The notes under the pieces: generated by a model
What the model was told of the DNA's origin: nothing
Seen by the model: only the letters and a program-made list of their open reading frames with translations
The model's database searches: none
Part shown: piece after piece, positions 17,384 through 26,584 of the stretch
Layout of the letters: the number at the start of each line of letters is the position of its first letter
How positions within the stretch are numbered: position 1 is the stretch's first letter
Made by a program: the position numbers and the translations under genes
Origin: Parachlamydiales bacterium
Lineage (GTDB): Bacteria > Chlamydiota > Chlamydiia > Chlamydiales > Rhabdochlamydiaceae
Direction: 5' to 3'
Assembly (NCBI GenBank): GCA_020053915.1
Contig: JAGVMG010000016.1
Coordinates: 1-64,000, forward strand
Length of the DNA stretch: 64,000 nt

Positions 17384-18991
17384 ATGCGAACACAATATTT
17401 TTCTATACCTATGATCACATTAAAAGAAATTTGCAAGAAAATGGGCGCCCGAACCCTTTTTGATGGCGTGACCGTAACTTTCAATTCTGGCTGCAGATAC
17501 GGTCTGACCGGCCCCAATGGAGCGGGAAAATCCACACTTCTTAAAATTGTCATGGGTCTAGAAGAGGCCACCAGCGGCAGCGTCATTCTTCCGCGCAAAG
17601 TGGGTTTCTTAAGACAAAATATCGAAGACTTCCGCAACTTCCGCGTCATCGATGTCGTGATCATGGGCAACAAACGCCTCTGGGACGCCTTTGTCGAAAG
17701 AGATGGCCTATACGAGGTTGAAATGACCGACGAGGTCGGCATTCGTCTCGGCGAGATCGAAGAGATCATCAACGATGAAAACGGCTACACGGCAGAATCT
17801 GATGCTGAGATCTTGCTGAATGGTATGGGCATTCCTCCTGAGCTGCATCACCTCCAGATGCATGCGATCCCGACAGACAGACAATTCCGCGTCCTCTTGT
17901 GCCAAGCTCTCTTTGGCGACCCGGAAGCGCTGATCCTCGATGAACCGACCAACCACTTGGATATGGAATCGATCGGATGGCTCGAAGAGTTTCTCCATGA
18001 ATATTCTGGAGTGCTCATCGTGGTGAGCCATGACCGCCATTTCTTAAATGCGGTCACCAACTACATCGCCGACATCGACTACGACACGATCATCGTCTAC
18101 CCCGGCAACTACGACGATATGCTTGTCACAAAAACATCGGTGCGCGAACGCTCAGAATCGGAAAACAAATCGAAAGAGAAAAAAGTGTCTCAGCTGCGCG
18201 AATTTGTCGCTAAGTTCGGTGCAGGAACGCGCGCGAGCCAAGTGCAATCCCGTTTACGCGAAATCGAGCGCCTCGAGCCCCAAGAGTTAAAAAAGTCGAA
18301 CATCCAACGCCCCTACGTCCGCTTTTATCCTCCAGAAAAACCGTCGGGCCAAATCGTCTTTAAAGTTTCTGAGCTCGCAAAATCTTACGATGAGAACTCT
18401 GTCTTTAAACACCTCTCTTTTGAAGTCTCCCGCGGCGAGAAGATCGGCATCATCGGCAATAACGGTAAGGGAAAGACGACACTCTTAAAAATGCTCGCTG
18501 GCGCTTTGCATCCCGATGCTGGCCGTATCGAACACGGGCACCAAGTGCAGATCGGCTACTTCCCGCAAAACCACGCCGAGATCATCGATAAAAAGAGCAA
18601 AATAACCGCCTTTGATTGGCTCAAAACGCGCAAACCAAACGTCTACGACCAAGACATCCGCAGCGTCCTTGGCAAAATGCTCTTCTCCGGCGATGACGCC
18701 TTTAAGCCCCTCTCTGCTCTTTCGGGAGGAGAAACAGCGCGCCTCATCATCGGCGGCATGATGCTTTGCAATTACAACGTTCTTCTCATGGATGAGCCGA
18801 ATAACCACCTCGACCTCGAAGCCGTCTCAGCCCTTTCCTGGGCTCTGCAAGACTTCAAGGGAACGATCCTCATTGCCAGCCACGATAGAGACCTCATTAA
18901 CAACGCGGCAAATAAAATTATCGCGTTTGAAGAAAAAGGAATCCGCATCTCATCTGGCAACCTCGACGAGTACTTTGCAGCTAAAAAATAA
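17384..18991 (+). CDS. ybiT: ABC-F translation factor, YbiT type
   Basis: A 535-residue protein with two ABC ATPase cassettes and no membrane part. The Walker A motifs are GPNGAGKST and GNNGKGKTT; Walker B with signature is ILDEPTNHLD in the first and LMDEPNNHLD in the second (Thr to Asn); LSGGETARL is the second signature. The linker (about 240-300) is charged and helical, as needed to reach the ribosomal peptidyl-transferase region from the E site. Resemblance along the whole length is to YbiT rather than Uup or EttA. ATG 17384 and ATG 17411 are both possible starts; neither has a strong ribosome site. Confidence 0.9.
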   Translation: MRTQYFSIPMITLKEICKKMGARTLFDGVTVTFNSGCRYGLTGPNGAGKSTLLKIVMGLEEATSGSVILPRKVGFLRQNIEDFRNFRVIDVVIMGNKRLWDAFVERDGLYEVEMTDEVGIRLGEIEEIINDENGYTAESDAEILLNGMGIPPELHHLQMHAIPTDRQFRVLLCQALFGDPEALILDEPTNHLDMESIGWLEEFLHEYSGVLIVVSHDRHFLNAVTNYIADIDYDTIIVYPGNYDDMLVTKTSVRERSESENKSKEKKVSQLREFVAKFGAGTRASQVQSRLREIERLEPQELKKSNIQRPYVRFYPPEKPSGQIVFKVSELAKSYDENSVFKHLSFEVSRGEKIGIIGNNGKGKTTLLKMLAGALHPDAGRIEHGHQVQIGYFPQNHAEIIDKKSKITAFDWLKTRKPNVYDQDIRSVLGKMLFSGDDAFKPLSALSGGETARLIIGGMMLCNYNVLLMDEPNNHLDLEAVSALSWALQDFKGTILIASHDRDLINNAANKIIAFEEKGIRISSGNLDEYFAAKK

Positions 18992-19000
18992 AGGTGAGCG

Positions 19001-19669
19001 ATGAAAATTTGGTTGGATAGCATCGACGTCACAACAATTGCCGAAGCTGCAAAAATGGGACTCATTGCTGGCATCACCACAAATCCGCGGATCTTATCCG
19101 AAACAAAAAGCATTGCTGACACTTTAAAAAAGCTTCTCGATTTCCAACCCGGACCCGTTGCTGTTCAAGTCACAGCAACAGATGCAGAAGCCATGATCGA
19201 TGAGGGAATGAAAATTTTCGAATATTCCTCCCGCTTCATCGTGAAAATCCCTGTGAACCGCGCAGGTTTAAGCGCCATGCACGCCTTGAGACAGAGTAAC
19301 ATTCCTGTCATGGGAACAACGGTTCTCTTTCCTAGCCAAGCTCTTTTATCCTCTCTTCAGGGAGCCACCTACATTGCTCCCTATTTTAGTCACTTGGACG
19401 ACGGAAAAAATACCACTGCGGTCATGCAAAGCATCGTCGACATCCTACGCATCAACGAATCGCACACTAAAATTCTAGCAGCCTCTGTGAAAACACTCGA
19501 TCAGTTCATGACATGTGCCATGATGGGCATTGCTGCAGTGGCGATCAAAGTTGACTTAGTTCTGAAATTACTTGAGGATCAACCCGTCGTCGAAAAGTTT
19601 TTGCAAGGATTTCAGTCCGACTGGGAAAAAACGCACGGAAAGATGTCGATCAAGCTGGCTTTGAGCTAA
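19001..19669 (+). CDS. Transaldolase/fructose-6-phosphate aldolase-like protein
   Basis: A 222-residue TIM-barrel enzyme of the short TalC/FSA class. Motifs seen are MKIWLDSID at the start, GITTNPRIL, the Schiff-base lysine in RFIVKIPVNRAG, and AASVKTLDQF near the end. It would catalyse aldol cleavage or transfer on fructose 6-phosphate or sedoheptulose 7-phosphate. It starts ten bases after the ABC-F stop behind AAGGTGAGCG, so the two are probably one transcript. Whether it acts as transaldolase or aldolase cannot be decided by eye. Confidence 0.88.
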   Translation: MKIWLDSIDVTTIAEAAKMGLIAGITTNPRILSETKSIADTLKKLLDFQPGPVAVQVTATDAEAMIDEGMKIFEYSSRFIVKIPVNRAGLSAMHALRQSNIPVMGTTVLFPSQALLSSLQGATYIAPYFSHLDDGKNTTAVMQSIVDILRINESHTKILAASVKTLDQFMTCAMMGIAAVAIKVDLVLKLLEDQPVVEKFLQGFQSDWEKTHGKMSIKLALS

Positions 19670-19670
19670 T

Positions 19671-19730
19671 TTATACCGATTTATAGCTATTTATAGTGCC
19701 GTATAGCGTCGTGTAGTGTCGTATAGCAGG
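19671..19730. repeat. Six tandem degenerate decamers
   Basis: Units are ttataccgat, ttatagctat, ttatagtgcc, gtatagcgtc, gtgtagtgtc and gtatagcagg. All share the core (T/G)T(A/G)TA(G/C) in strict 10 bp register, one helical turn. The array starts two bases after the stop of the transaldolase-like gene. It lies about 80 bases before the two small genes at 19812. Confidence 0.7.
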
Positions 19731-19811
19731 TCGCGATTCTCAGCTACCTAAGAGCGCAATTGACAAATTATTCTTTTATTTCTAACGTGCAAATAAAAGG
19801 ATTCAACACAT

Positions 19812-20033
19812 ATGACAAGCAGCGTGGGAAATGCGCCCAATGTTCCACCAGTTTTCCCCCAGGGACAAAATACGGCAGCTCTCGCAGATCAGATGCGCAC
19901 TCAGATTATTCAAGTAGCAGAAGATTTTCAGAAGCTCATCTCCGATCCTTCTCAGCTTGCCCATCCCGAGTTTGTCACTCAGGTGCATGCACATGCGCTT
20001 CCCCTCTCACAATCCGTAGAAAAGGCGGGATAA
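19812..20033 (+). CDS. Small orphan protein, 73 residues
   Basis: Not recognised. A Pro/Gln/Asn-rich start of about 20 residues is followed by a helical stretch (ALADQMRTQIIQVAEDFQKL). There is no signal peptide. It is preceded by AAAAGGATTC at ribosome-site distance. The stop is one base before the start of the next small gene, so they are a translationally coupled pair. Paired tiny helical proteins of this type are common among chlamydial secretion chaperones and needle-type proteins, but no specific match was recognised. Confidence 0.55.
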   Translation: MTSSVGNAPNVPPVFPQGQNTAALADQMRTQIIQVAEDFQKLISDPSQLAHPEFVTQVHAHALPLSQSVEKAG

Positions 20034-20034
20034 C

Positions 20035-20274
20035 ATGCTGACAGAGAACTTGAAAGATGCAGCGACGATCCTCTCCAACATTTTGAGTCAGTCGCTCGAG
20101 ATCCCGGGAGCCACTCCGAACATCTCTCTTCTCGAAGCACTGAAAAACTTCGATCCGGAAAAGCCGTTGGAAACAGATTTACAAAAAATCTTAAGAGAAT
20201 TTGTCAGATACCCCGAGCCGACACAAGCGCTCATCCAAGAATTAGAGCTTCTCGCTCAAGACCTGACTATTTAA
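20035..20274 (+). CDS. Small orphan protein, 79 residues
   Basis: Not recognised. The product is acidic and mainly helical, with Leu-rich segments that could form a small helical bundle ([19 protein letters not shown] and [15 protein letters not shown]). It begins one base after the preceding small gene ends. Its last eight bases overlap the 3' end of the convergent RNase Z gene. The two small genes are likely partners. Confidence 0.55.
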   Translation: MLTENLKDAATILSNILSQSLEIPGATPNISLLEALKNFDPEKPLETDLQKILREFVRYPEPTQALIQELELLAQDLTI

Positions 20275-21184
20275 TATCCTCCAAAGGAAATGGAAACACT
20301 TTCAAATCTTCTGCAATGAGGGTATTCGGAAAGATCTCTTTCGCCTCTTTCGCAAAGGCACTTAAATCTTGATAGCGCGCAGAGAAATGCGTGAGGATGA
20401 GTTGCTGCACGCCCGCTTTTTTTGCAAACTCTGCGGCTTGTCTTGCTGTCATGTGATGGTGCTTTTCGGCTAAGTGGCCGTGAGCCTCGAGATAGGTGCT
20501 TTCACAGAGAAAAAGTTTTGCGCCACGAGCGACATCGACAATCGCAGGGCAGGGCAAGCTATCGATGGCAACCGCAAACACATCGCCGGGACGCACCCAG
20601 CTCACTTCATCAAGATGGATCGTTCTGCCGTCAATGGAGACCTTCCCCTCTTGTTCCAGGATACGAACAAGCGGACCTTGGACACCCATGGCTTTGAGCT
20701 TGGCCTTGTCGAATTTTCTCGAATCCGCTTCCTTAATCCGCCAACCGACATTATCCACGCCATGCTCGAGAAAACGCGCTTCGATCTGAAATCTTCCATC
20801 ATCATGAACGATCCCTTCACTGCTCACAGGATGCTCGATCACTTCGATATTTTCGTGGTAGATCGTTCCATAGCGGAGTCTGTCAAAATAGATTTTGCCG
20901 CTTGCAGGATAGTAGCAATGGATCGGATGGGTGACTTTATCGAGGTTGAGGCGCATGAGCATCGAGCCCAGGCCTAAACAATGGTCCCCGTGAAAATGGC
21001 TGACAAAAATTCGAGTGACACACGGAGGTGCGACGTTAGCAAAGATAAATTGCCGCTGAGTTCCCTCGCCGGGATCAAAGAGAAAGCCCTCGTCGTTCCA
21101 ACGCAACAGATAGGCGCCGTGATTACGGGTACGGGTGGGTTGCTGACTCGAGCAGCCTAAAATAAACAGATCACGTGCGCTCAT
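20267..21184 (-). CDS. rnz: Ribonuclease Z
   Basis: A 305-residue metallo-beta-lactamase-fold nuclease that trims tRNA 3' trailers. The metal motif HFHGDH lies near residue 64 in [13 protein letters not shown]; further ligands sit in FLCEST and ILTHFSARY. The DPGEGTQRQ motif near residue 38 is typical for RNase Z. It is the last gene of a four-gene overlapping operon and overlaps the rhomboid gene by ATGA. C. trachomatis CT346 is the syntenic gene. Confidence 0.93.
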   Translation of the reverse strand: MSARDLFILGCSSQQPTRTRNHGAYLLRWNDEGFLFDPGEGTQRQFIFANVAPPCVTRIFVSHFHGDHCLGLGSMLMRLNLDKVTHPIHCYYPASGKIYFDRLRYGTIYHENIEVIEHPVSSEGIVHDDGRFQIEARFLEHGVDNVGWRIKEADSRKFDKAKLKAMGVQGPLVRILEQEGKVSIDGRTIHLDEVSWVRPGDVFAVAIDSLPCPAIVDVARGAKLFLCESTYLEAHGHLAEKHHHMTARQAAEFAKKAGVQQLILTHFSARYQDLSAFAKEAKEIFPNTLIAEDLKVFPFPLEDIK

Positions 21185-22341
21185 CGTACACTCCGCCCAA
21201 AAACATTAAATCTTCCCAACCACATGCCCGACAGACCACCGACAATATGAGCAGTGTTCGCAACAACGGGAGTGATGGAGACAGAAGAGAACAGCTCGAT
21301 CCCAAAGGTAACCCATTCTAATGCGAGCATCGACAGGACAAAGATCAACAGAAATACGACTGTACCGCGGCTTAACGGGTACCCTTCCCAGGGAGCCACT
21401 TTCTGGCGCATCCAGATAAAACCTGCCATTCCGACAATGATTCCTGAGTACCCCATAAAAAAGGGTCCGCTCATCAGATACTGCGCAACATTGGAAATGA
21501 TTCCAATGAGAAGAGCTAATGAAACAATTTTTAAAGGCTTTAACCGCTCATCCATTTGCCGTCCCAAAATCCAAACCCAAGCCATATTGAACAGCAAGTG
21601 AAAGAAATCGCGATGCATGAAGCAGGGGCTCACTAGACGCCAGTACTGATGTTCGCGGATCTTTTCAAATAACGGAGGAGTCGGCTCAGGATTACTCGGG
21701 CTGCGGCGTTTATCAAGGACCCAATCGAAAACCCCTTTCCACAGCGGCGCTTTTTCCACCTTTTCTAATTCGGTGATCATTGCAGGAGGCAATTCTTTGA
21801 AATTATGATAGGGTTTCAGATCATGCGTATCGAGAAATTGATCGATCTTTTGTTGATATTCGATCGGATCATCGAAGAGTAGAGCTTGTTGCAAAGGTGT
21901 AAACGTGAGGAAAAGAGCGAGCTCTCCCTTGGCAGCTTTTAATCTTCCCTCTTGAACATCGTTCCATAAGAAAAGAAAGATGCACAAGGCGAGAATCACA
22001 TGGGTCAGCTGAAAAGGAAAACGCCCTTTTTTTAAGGGAAGCACAGGCTCCGCCCCTTCGGAAGGTTCAGCACCCTCTTGCTCTTGAAAGCGAGGCAGTG
22101 AAGAGATGAGAGGCGCCTCGGCCTCTTGAAATTGGGGATCTTCGGGATGTTGCTTATACTTTTCTACCCAAGCAACAGCTGCATCGAGATCATTTTCTTC
22201 ATAGACCCAAATCCGATAACGCTTGGCATGTGTTTCGTTGTCTACAAAGGGCTCATAGGTGTTCTGGATCCCTTCCTTGAGAAGTAAGGAATAAAGAGTG
22301 TAAGCCTGCTTTTCTGTGTCAAACGAACCAATTAAGCGCAT
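21181..22341 (-). CDS. Rhomboid intramembrane serine protease (GlpG-like)
   Basis: A 386-residue membrane protease. A cytosolic N-terminal domain (about 1-75), a charged linker, a first membrane segment near 112-127 and then, after a long loop, the rhomboid core follow. Catalytic contexts are [10 protein letters not shown] (oxyanion His/Asn), [11 protein letters not shown] (Ser) and [12 protein letters not shown] (His). The about 110-residue loop between the first segment and the core, with few hydrophobic stretches, is unusual for GlpG. It overlaps hldE(C) upstream by 10 bases and RNase Z downstream by 4. Confidence 0.88.
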   Translation of the reverse strand: MRLIGSFDTEKQAYTLYSLLLKEGIQNTYEPFVDNETHAKRYRIWVYEENDLDAAVAWVEKYKQHPEDPQFQEAEAPLISSLPRFQEQEGAEPSEGAEPVLPLKKGRFPFQLTHVILALCIFLFLWNDVQEGRLKAAKGELALFLTFTPLQQALLFDDPIEYQQKIDQFLDTHDLKPYHNFKELPPAMITELEKVEKAPLWKGVFDWVLDKRRSPSNPEPTPPLFEKIREHQYWRLVSPCFMHRDFFHLLFNMAWVWILGRQMDERLKPLKIVSLALLIGIISNVAQYLMSGPFFMGYSGIIVGMAGFIWMRQKVAPWEGYPLSRGTVVFLLIFVLSMLALEWVTFGIELFSSVSITPVVANTAHIVGGLSGMWLGRFNVFGRSVR

Positions 22342-22847
22342 GTAAGAACTATTTTTTTAAGAATCTCTGTTGTCGACAATCCGGGAACAAGAGACACGAT
22401 ATGAACTCTTCCCCCGTGAGATCGCACGATTTCTGCTTCGATGCATTGATCTCCGTATTCCGCACCATTAACGTGCACATCGGGCTGAATTTTTTCCAGT
22501 AAACCGCGCGGATCAAGCTCATCAAACCAAGTGACGTAATCGACCATCTCGAGCGCCGCTACCATTTGCAGACGATACTCTAAAGGAATGATCGGACGCA
22601 AAGGGCTTTTATAGCCTTGGATCGAGCGGTCGGTATTCAGTGCTAAAATCAAAAGATCCGCTTGCAGGCTAGCTTGATAGATCATTTCCAAATGACCCGC
22701 ATGCATCAAATCAAACGATCCGTTCAAGGTCGCAATCGTTTGATTCCCTTGTTTCAATTCCACAACCCGCTCTTTTAACGTCGCAGGGTCGAGAAATTTT
22801 GCAAGAGCCGCATCTCGATACGATTTAGCTCCCAGGGAAAGCGACAT
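22332..22847 (-). CDS. Heptose 1-phosphate adenylyltransferase (HldE C-terminal type)
   Basis: A 171-residue nucleotidyltransferase of the cytidylyltransferase fold. The signature is NGSFDLMHAGHLEMI, with the ATP-binding HxxH analogue HAGH, and TTEILKKI near the end. It corresponds to the RfaE2 half of HldE, making ADP-heptose for the LPS inner core; the kinase half is absent. The frame extends to 22862, but ATG at 22847 has GAGGTG at the right distance and is chosen. The start overlaps the 3' end of lon by 23 bases, so translation is coupled. Confidence 0.85.
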   Translation of the reverse strand: MSLSLGAKSYRDAALAKFLDPATLKERVVELKQGNQTIATLNGSFDLMHAGHLEMIYQASLQADLLILALNTDRSIQGYKSPLRPIIPLEYRLQMVAALEMVDYVTWFDELDPRGLLEKIQPDVHVNGAEYGDQCIEAEIVRSHGGRVHIVSLVPGLSTTEILKKIVLTCA

Positions 22848-25305
22848 GGAACACCTCATCATAATGAGTTACGAAATGGACTTTGATCCCTTTCTTAATG
22901 TATGAGGGGAGCTCGTCGTAATCGCGCTGGTTATCCTTAGGGAAGATCAACACATTGGCTCCAGAGCGCTTCGCGGCAATCAGTTTTTCCTTCAACCCGC
23001 CAATAGGCAAAACTTTTCCCGTTAAAGTGAGTTCCCCAGTCATGCCGAGATCTTCGATCACAGGCTCATCGCGCAGCAAGGAAAGCAATGAGGTGACCAT
23101 GGTGATCCCCGCAGACGGTCCATCTTTCGGAGTGGCCCCTTCGGGAATATGCAAATGCACTTGGCATTTATCAAATTTTCTCCCCCCCGTGAATCGATCG
23201 CTTAAACTATTCAAATACGACCAGGCGATCTGCGCAGATTCTTTCATGACATCGCCCGCTTGTCCGGTGAGCTTCATGTCTGTTTTTTCAGCCGGCACTT
23301 TGATCGCTTCGACATACAGGGTCGCTCCTCCCATGGAGGTCCACGCGAGGCCCATGCACACGCCCGCTGGGGTGCGCTCATAATATCTGTCGCTCGTAAA
23401 GATCGGTTTTCCTAAAAACTTAGTGAGCGTGCGATCGGAGATCACCTCTTTTGGATGCTTCTCTTTCGCGTTTTTCTTCTTCTCAGTGAAGTTCACCACT
23501 TTGACGGCAATTTTACGCAGGATCTTTTTAATATAATTTTCTAAACTTCTCACACCAGCCTCGCGCGCATATCCATTGATGATCTGCGTGAGCGCTGCTT
23601 TAGAAAACTCAATATCGGAGGCTTTAAGACCCATCGTTTTACGGTTGCGCGGGATCAAGTACTTCGTTGCAATCTGTACCTTCTCCTCAAGAATGTAACC
23701 CGACAAGCGCAGAATATCCATCCGGTCTTTGAGAGGCTCAGGGATCGTATCGAGCACGTTAGCCGTCACGATAAACACGATGTTGGACAAGTCGCAACGC
23801 ACATCGAGATAGTGATCGAGAAAGTCCTTATTTTGCTCAGGATCTAACACTTCTAGCAAGGCAGAAGCGGGGTCTCCATGGTAACTATTGCCCATTTTAT
23901 CGACCTCGTCGAGCATAATGACAGGATCCATCGACTGGGTAAACTTAAGTGCCTGAATCAGCTTTCCTGGCATCGCGCCGATATAAGTACGCCTGTGTCC
24001 TTTAATCTCGGCCTCATCGCGCATTCCGCCGACAGAAAAGCGGTAGAACTTGCGGTTGAGCGCGCGGGCGACACTTTTTCCAATGCTGGTTTTACCCACA
24101 CCAGGAGGACCGACCAAGCAAATAATGCTTCCTTTAATTCCTCCGGAGAGTTTTCCGACAGCGATAAATTCTAAAATACGCTCTTTGATGTCATTGAGAC
24201 CATAGTGGTCCTCTTCCAACACCTTCTTCGCATATTTCATATCGAGCCCAGGTCCCGCATCGTTGCTGCGAATTCCCCAAGGCACAATAGTCAGCCAATC
24301 GAGATAATTGCGGCACACAGCATATTCAGCCGATTGCACTTCCAACACGCTCAGTTTGCCCATCTCTTCGCGGATCACGGTCATCACATCATCAGGAACA
24401 GTCCGTTTTTTAAGCCGCTCTTCAAACTTCTCCAAGTCGCACGTCTTATCATCTTTTTCAAGACCGAGCTCTTTTTTGATCGTCTTGAGCTGTTCGCGCA
24501 AGAAAAATTCTCGCTGCGTCTTTGAGATCGTGGCTTCGATCTTCATGTTGATGCTATTTTGCAACTTGCTTAAATCAAGCTCTTTTTTGAGCAAGACAAG
24601 CGCGCGATCGATCCGCGTCTGCAGATCAAACGCTTCCAACACTTCTTGCAATTCTTCACGGCTAGCCGTCGTCAACGTCACTGCAAAATCCGCTAATTTC
24701 CCAGGCTCTGTAAAATCGGAATGGCCTAAGAAAATCTGCAGCTCTTCTTTAAAGAGAGGATTGAGCTTGAGCAAGTCCTTAATCGTCGTAATGATGCTAA
24801 TCGAATACGCTTTGAGCTCTTTCGAAAGTTTACCAGGAGAATCCTCGTGGTAATCGATCTGCGCTTTAAGATGCTTGCCCGTTTTGGCAGGCTTGCGCAC
24901 CGAAATCCGCTTTTCCATATTCAGAACGACTTGTGCGCCGCCTTGCTCCATCGGGATGATCCGCAAAATGCGCGCAAGAACGCCGACCTCGTAAAGATCG
25001 TTAAAGCCCACCTTATAGATATTGTCATCTTCTTTACGCGTGAGGAACAAGCCTAAAAATTTATTCTCCGACTTTGCGACAGCCTTGAGCACTTCATAAT
25101 AAGCACCGGGCTCAATGACAATCGGCGCAGCCATCCCGGGAAAGAACGGACGTCTGCTTAAAGGAACAATAAAGACCTGTTTGGGCAGTTCTGCCGTCGA
25201 CATTGCCTTTTGTTGATCATCATGCACCGATTGCTCTACAGCTTCGACCAAAGCATCTTCTAGCTCTTCATCATCGGGAAAAGAATTGTCATTGTCCGTA
25301 CTCAA
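22825..25305 (-). CDS. lon: ATP-dependent Lon protease
   Basis: An 826-residue homohexameric protease of the LonA class. It has an N-terminal substrate domain (about 45-240), a coiled helical region, AAA+ ATPase with Walker A GPPGVGKTS and Walker B IMLDEVDKMG, and the C-terminal protease domain with the catalytic Ser in PKDGPSAGIT and Lys in GGLKEKLIAAKRSG. A lysine-rich insertion (TEKKKNAKEKHPKEV) lies between the AAA+ and protease domains. It is the first gene of the lon-hldE(C)-rhomboid-rnz operon. Synteny matches CT344. Confidence 0.96.
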   Translation of the reverse strand: MSTDNDNSFPDDEELEDALVEAVEQSVHDDQQKAMSTAELPKQVFIVPLSRRPFFPGMAAPIVIEPGAYYEVLKAVAKSENKFLGLFLTRKEDDNIYKVGFNDLYEVGVLARILRIIPMEQGGAQVVLNMEKRISVRKPAKTGKHLKAQIDYHEDSPGKLSKELKAYSISIITTIKDLLKLNPLFKEELQIFLGHSDFTEPGKLADFAVTLTTASREELQEVLEAFDLQTRIDRALVLLKKELDLSKLQNSINMKIEATISKTQREFFLREQLKTIKKELGLEKDDKTCDLEKFEERLKKRTVPDDVMTVIREEMGKLSVLEVQSAEYAVCRNYLDWLTIVPWGIRSNDAGPGLDMKYAKKVLEEDHYGLNDIKERILEFIAVGKLSGGIKGSIICLVGPPGVGKTSIGKSVARALNRKFYRFSVGGMRDEAEIKGHRRTYIGAMPGKLIQALKFTQSMDPVIMLDEVDKMGNSYHGDPASALLEVLDPEQNKDFLDHYLDVRCDLSNIVFIVTANVLDTIPEPLKDRMDILRLSGYILEEKVQIATKYLIPRNRKTMGLKASDIEFSKAALTQIINGYAREAGVRSLENYIKKILRKIAVKVVNFTEKKKNAKEKHPKEVISDRTLTKFLGKPIFTSDRYYERTPAGVCMGLAWTSMGGATLYVEAIKVPAEKTDMKLTGQAGDVMKESAQIAWSYLNSLSDRFTGGRKFDKCQVHLHIPEGATPKDGPSAGITMVTSLLSLLRDEPVIEDLGMTGELTLTGKVLPIGGLKEKLIAAKRSGANVLIFPKDNQRDYDELPSYIKKGIKVHFVTHYDEVFHVAFPGS

Positions 25306-25453
25306 AACGCTCTCCTTTTATAGTAAGCTCAAGGCAAGGTCTGCTACTTTATCAACTCTATCAAAATAGCGCAACCCACTGGTTGTAAATAAAAGATTTC
25401 AAGAGAAGTTTAACTGTTGCGAAGGCCCTCAGAAACAGCTATAATCTCCCCCC

Positions 25454-26074
25454 ATGACGCAACTTATTATTGATACAAGTTCGGAAGACAGCCTAGTCGC
25501 CCTATTATTAGATGGCGAGATCATCGCCTCATGTACACGACGCCATGCCAACCAGCTCTCCCGTACACTGATGCCCGATATTCAGTCACTCTTACTGGAA
25601 AAAGGGATCACCTTAACAGAGATCACCTCCATCGCTGTCGGCATTGGACCCGGCTCCTACACGGGCACCCGCGTTGGCGTCGCCGTCGCGAGAGCTTTAA
25701 GCTATGCACGCTCACTTCCCTTAGTCAACTTCTGCTCGCTACTCGCCTTTCTCCCTGCACAGCTGGGAAGCTTCGCCTGTGTGATGCCCTCTCGAACCGG
25801 AGACTTTTTCCTCTTAAAAGGGACCGCTTCAAAAAAATGTTTCACAATTGACACAGCGCAGCTCGTCTCTCTTTCCGCCCTTACCGCCTCTCTAGAAAAC
25901 ATCGACACCCTTGTCGCAAAGCCCCTCGAAGAGATGAAGCGCACACTTCCCCTCCCCTGGACTACCCCCACCGCCACCTTCGACTCGATCGCAAATTTCT
26001 TAACTCTTTCTACGCCAACCCCCTCTTCCAACGACACCCCCGAAACAGACCTCATCTATCTCCACTCACCCTAA
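25454..26074 (+). CDS. tsaB: tRNA t6A biosynthesis protein TsaB
   Basis: A 206-residue ASKHA-fold partner of TsaD needed for N6-threonylcarbamoyladenosine at position 37 of ANN-decoding tRNAs. The N-terminal LIIDTSSEDSLVALL and the GIGPGSYTGTRVGVAVARAL motifs are diagnostic. The second half is poorly conserved, as usual. It is divergent from lon with about 150 bases between. It matches the CT343 position. Confidence 0.88.
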   Translation: MTQLIIDTSSEDSLVALLLDGEIIASCTRRHANQLSRTLMPDIQSLLLEKGITLTEITSIAVGIGPGSYTGTRVGVAVARALSYARSLPLVNFCSLLAFLPAQLGSFACVMPSRTGDFFLLKGTASKKCFTIDTAQLVSLSALTASLENIDTLVAKPLEEMKRTLPLPWTTPTATFDSIANFLTLSTPTPSSNDTPETDLIYLHSP

Positions 26075-26125
26075 ACTCGGCTTTGTACATTTTTACGTCC
26101 CGAGTACAGGGGTTTGAGGAATGAA

Positions 26126-26154
26126 TTGAAAAATATCCGCCCTTTTCTTTAAGA
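26126..26154 (+). promoter_or_regulatory. Probable rpsU promoter
   Basis: TTGAAA (26126-26131) and TTAAGA (26149-26154) are 17 bp apart. Transcription would start near 26161, so the whole palindromic element (26182-26344) would lie in the rpsU leader RNA. Confidence 0.45.
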
Positions 26155-26181
26155 TGGGAACCAGACTAATTAACTTGACTG

Positions 26182-26344
26182 TATACCGAACGCATTTCAA
26201 AAATTGGTTTCTGGCAAAGCCAGCGCTTCAGGTTTGCAGTCACTGAAGCAGGACATGTGGAAAGCACATGACCGATTGGAAGCGACTGCAAACCTGAAGA
26301 TGCAGGCGCTGCCAGAAACCAATTTTTGAAATGCGTTCGGTATA
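26182..26344 (+). repeat. Palindromic repeat element, copy 2, in the rpsU leader
   Basis: A 163 bp near-perfect palindrome. The outermost 34-35 bases of the two arms are exact complements, beginning TATACCGAACGCATTTC; about 60 bases of each arm pair with few mismatches. The centre (about 26242-26285) holds CATGTG/CACATG around AAAG. It is related over its full length to the copy inside der. In the der reading frame it is open for about 50 codons before a TGA, with peptide similarity (SIPNxFQxLVSG). As RNA it would form one long hairpin 30 bases before the rpsU start. Confidence 0.9.
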
Positions 26345-26375
26345 TTAGATCCATTAACTCAAGGAAACGAGATTC

Positions 26376-26573
26376 ATGACAAGCGTAAAGGTCCGCACTG
26401 GTGAGCCGATTGACAAAGCATTACGAGCTCTCAAAAAGAAACTCGACAAAGAGGGTGTAATGAAATCCGCGAAAGCCCACCGCTTCTACGATAAGCCTTC
26501 TGTAAAGAGCCGCGCGAAAGCAAAAGCTGCTCTCAAATACAAAAAGCCGAAGCAAAAAAGCTACAGTTTCTAA
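26376..26573 (+). CDS. rpsU: 30S ribosomal protein bS21
   Basis: A 65-residue basic protein of the small subunit, near the mRNA exit, needed for initiation in many bacteria. It is recognised by [24 protein letters not shown] and the Lys-rich tail. It starts behind AAGGAAACGAG. It is monocistronic between a leader containing a long palindrome and a terminator at 26585, in the CT342 position between tsaB and dnaJ. Confidence 0.93.
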   Translation: MTSVKVRTGEPIDKALRALKKKLDKEGVMKSAKAHRFYDKPSVKSRAKAKAALKYKKPKQKSYSF

Positions 26574-26584
26574 CTCACTTAAGT

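Noticed and set aside
26166-26354. A 62-codon minus-strand frame before rpsU
   Set aside because: It coincides with the palindromic element and is explained by its symmetry.
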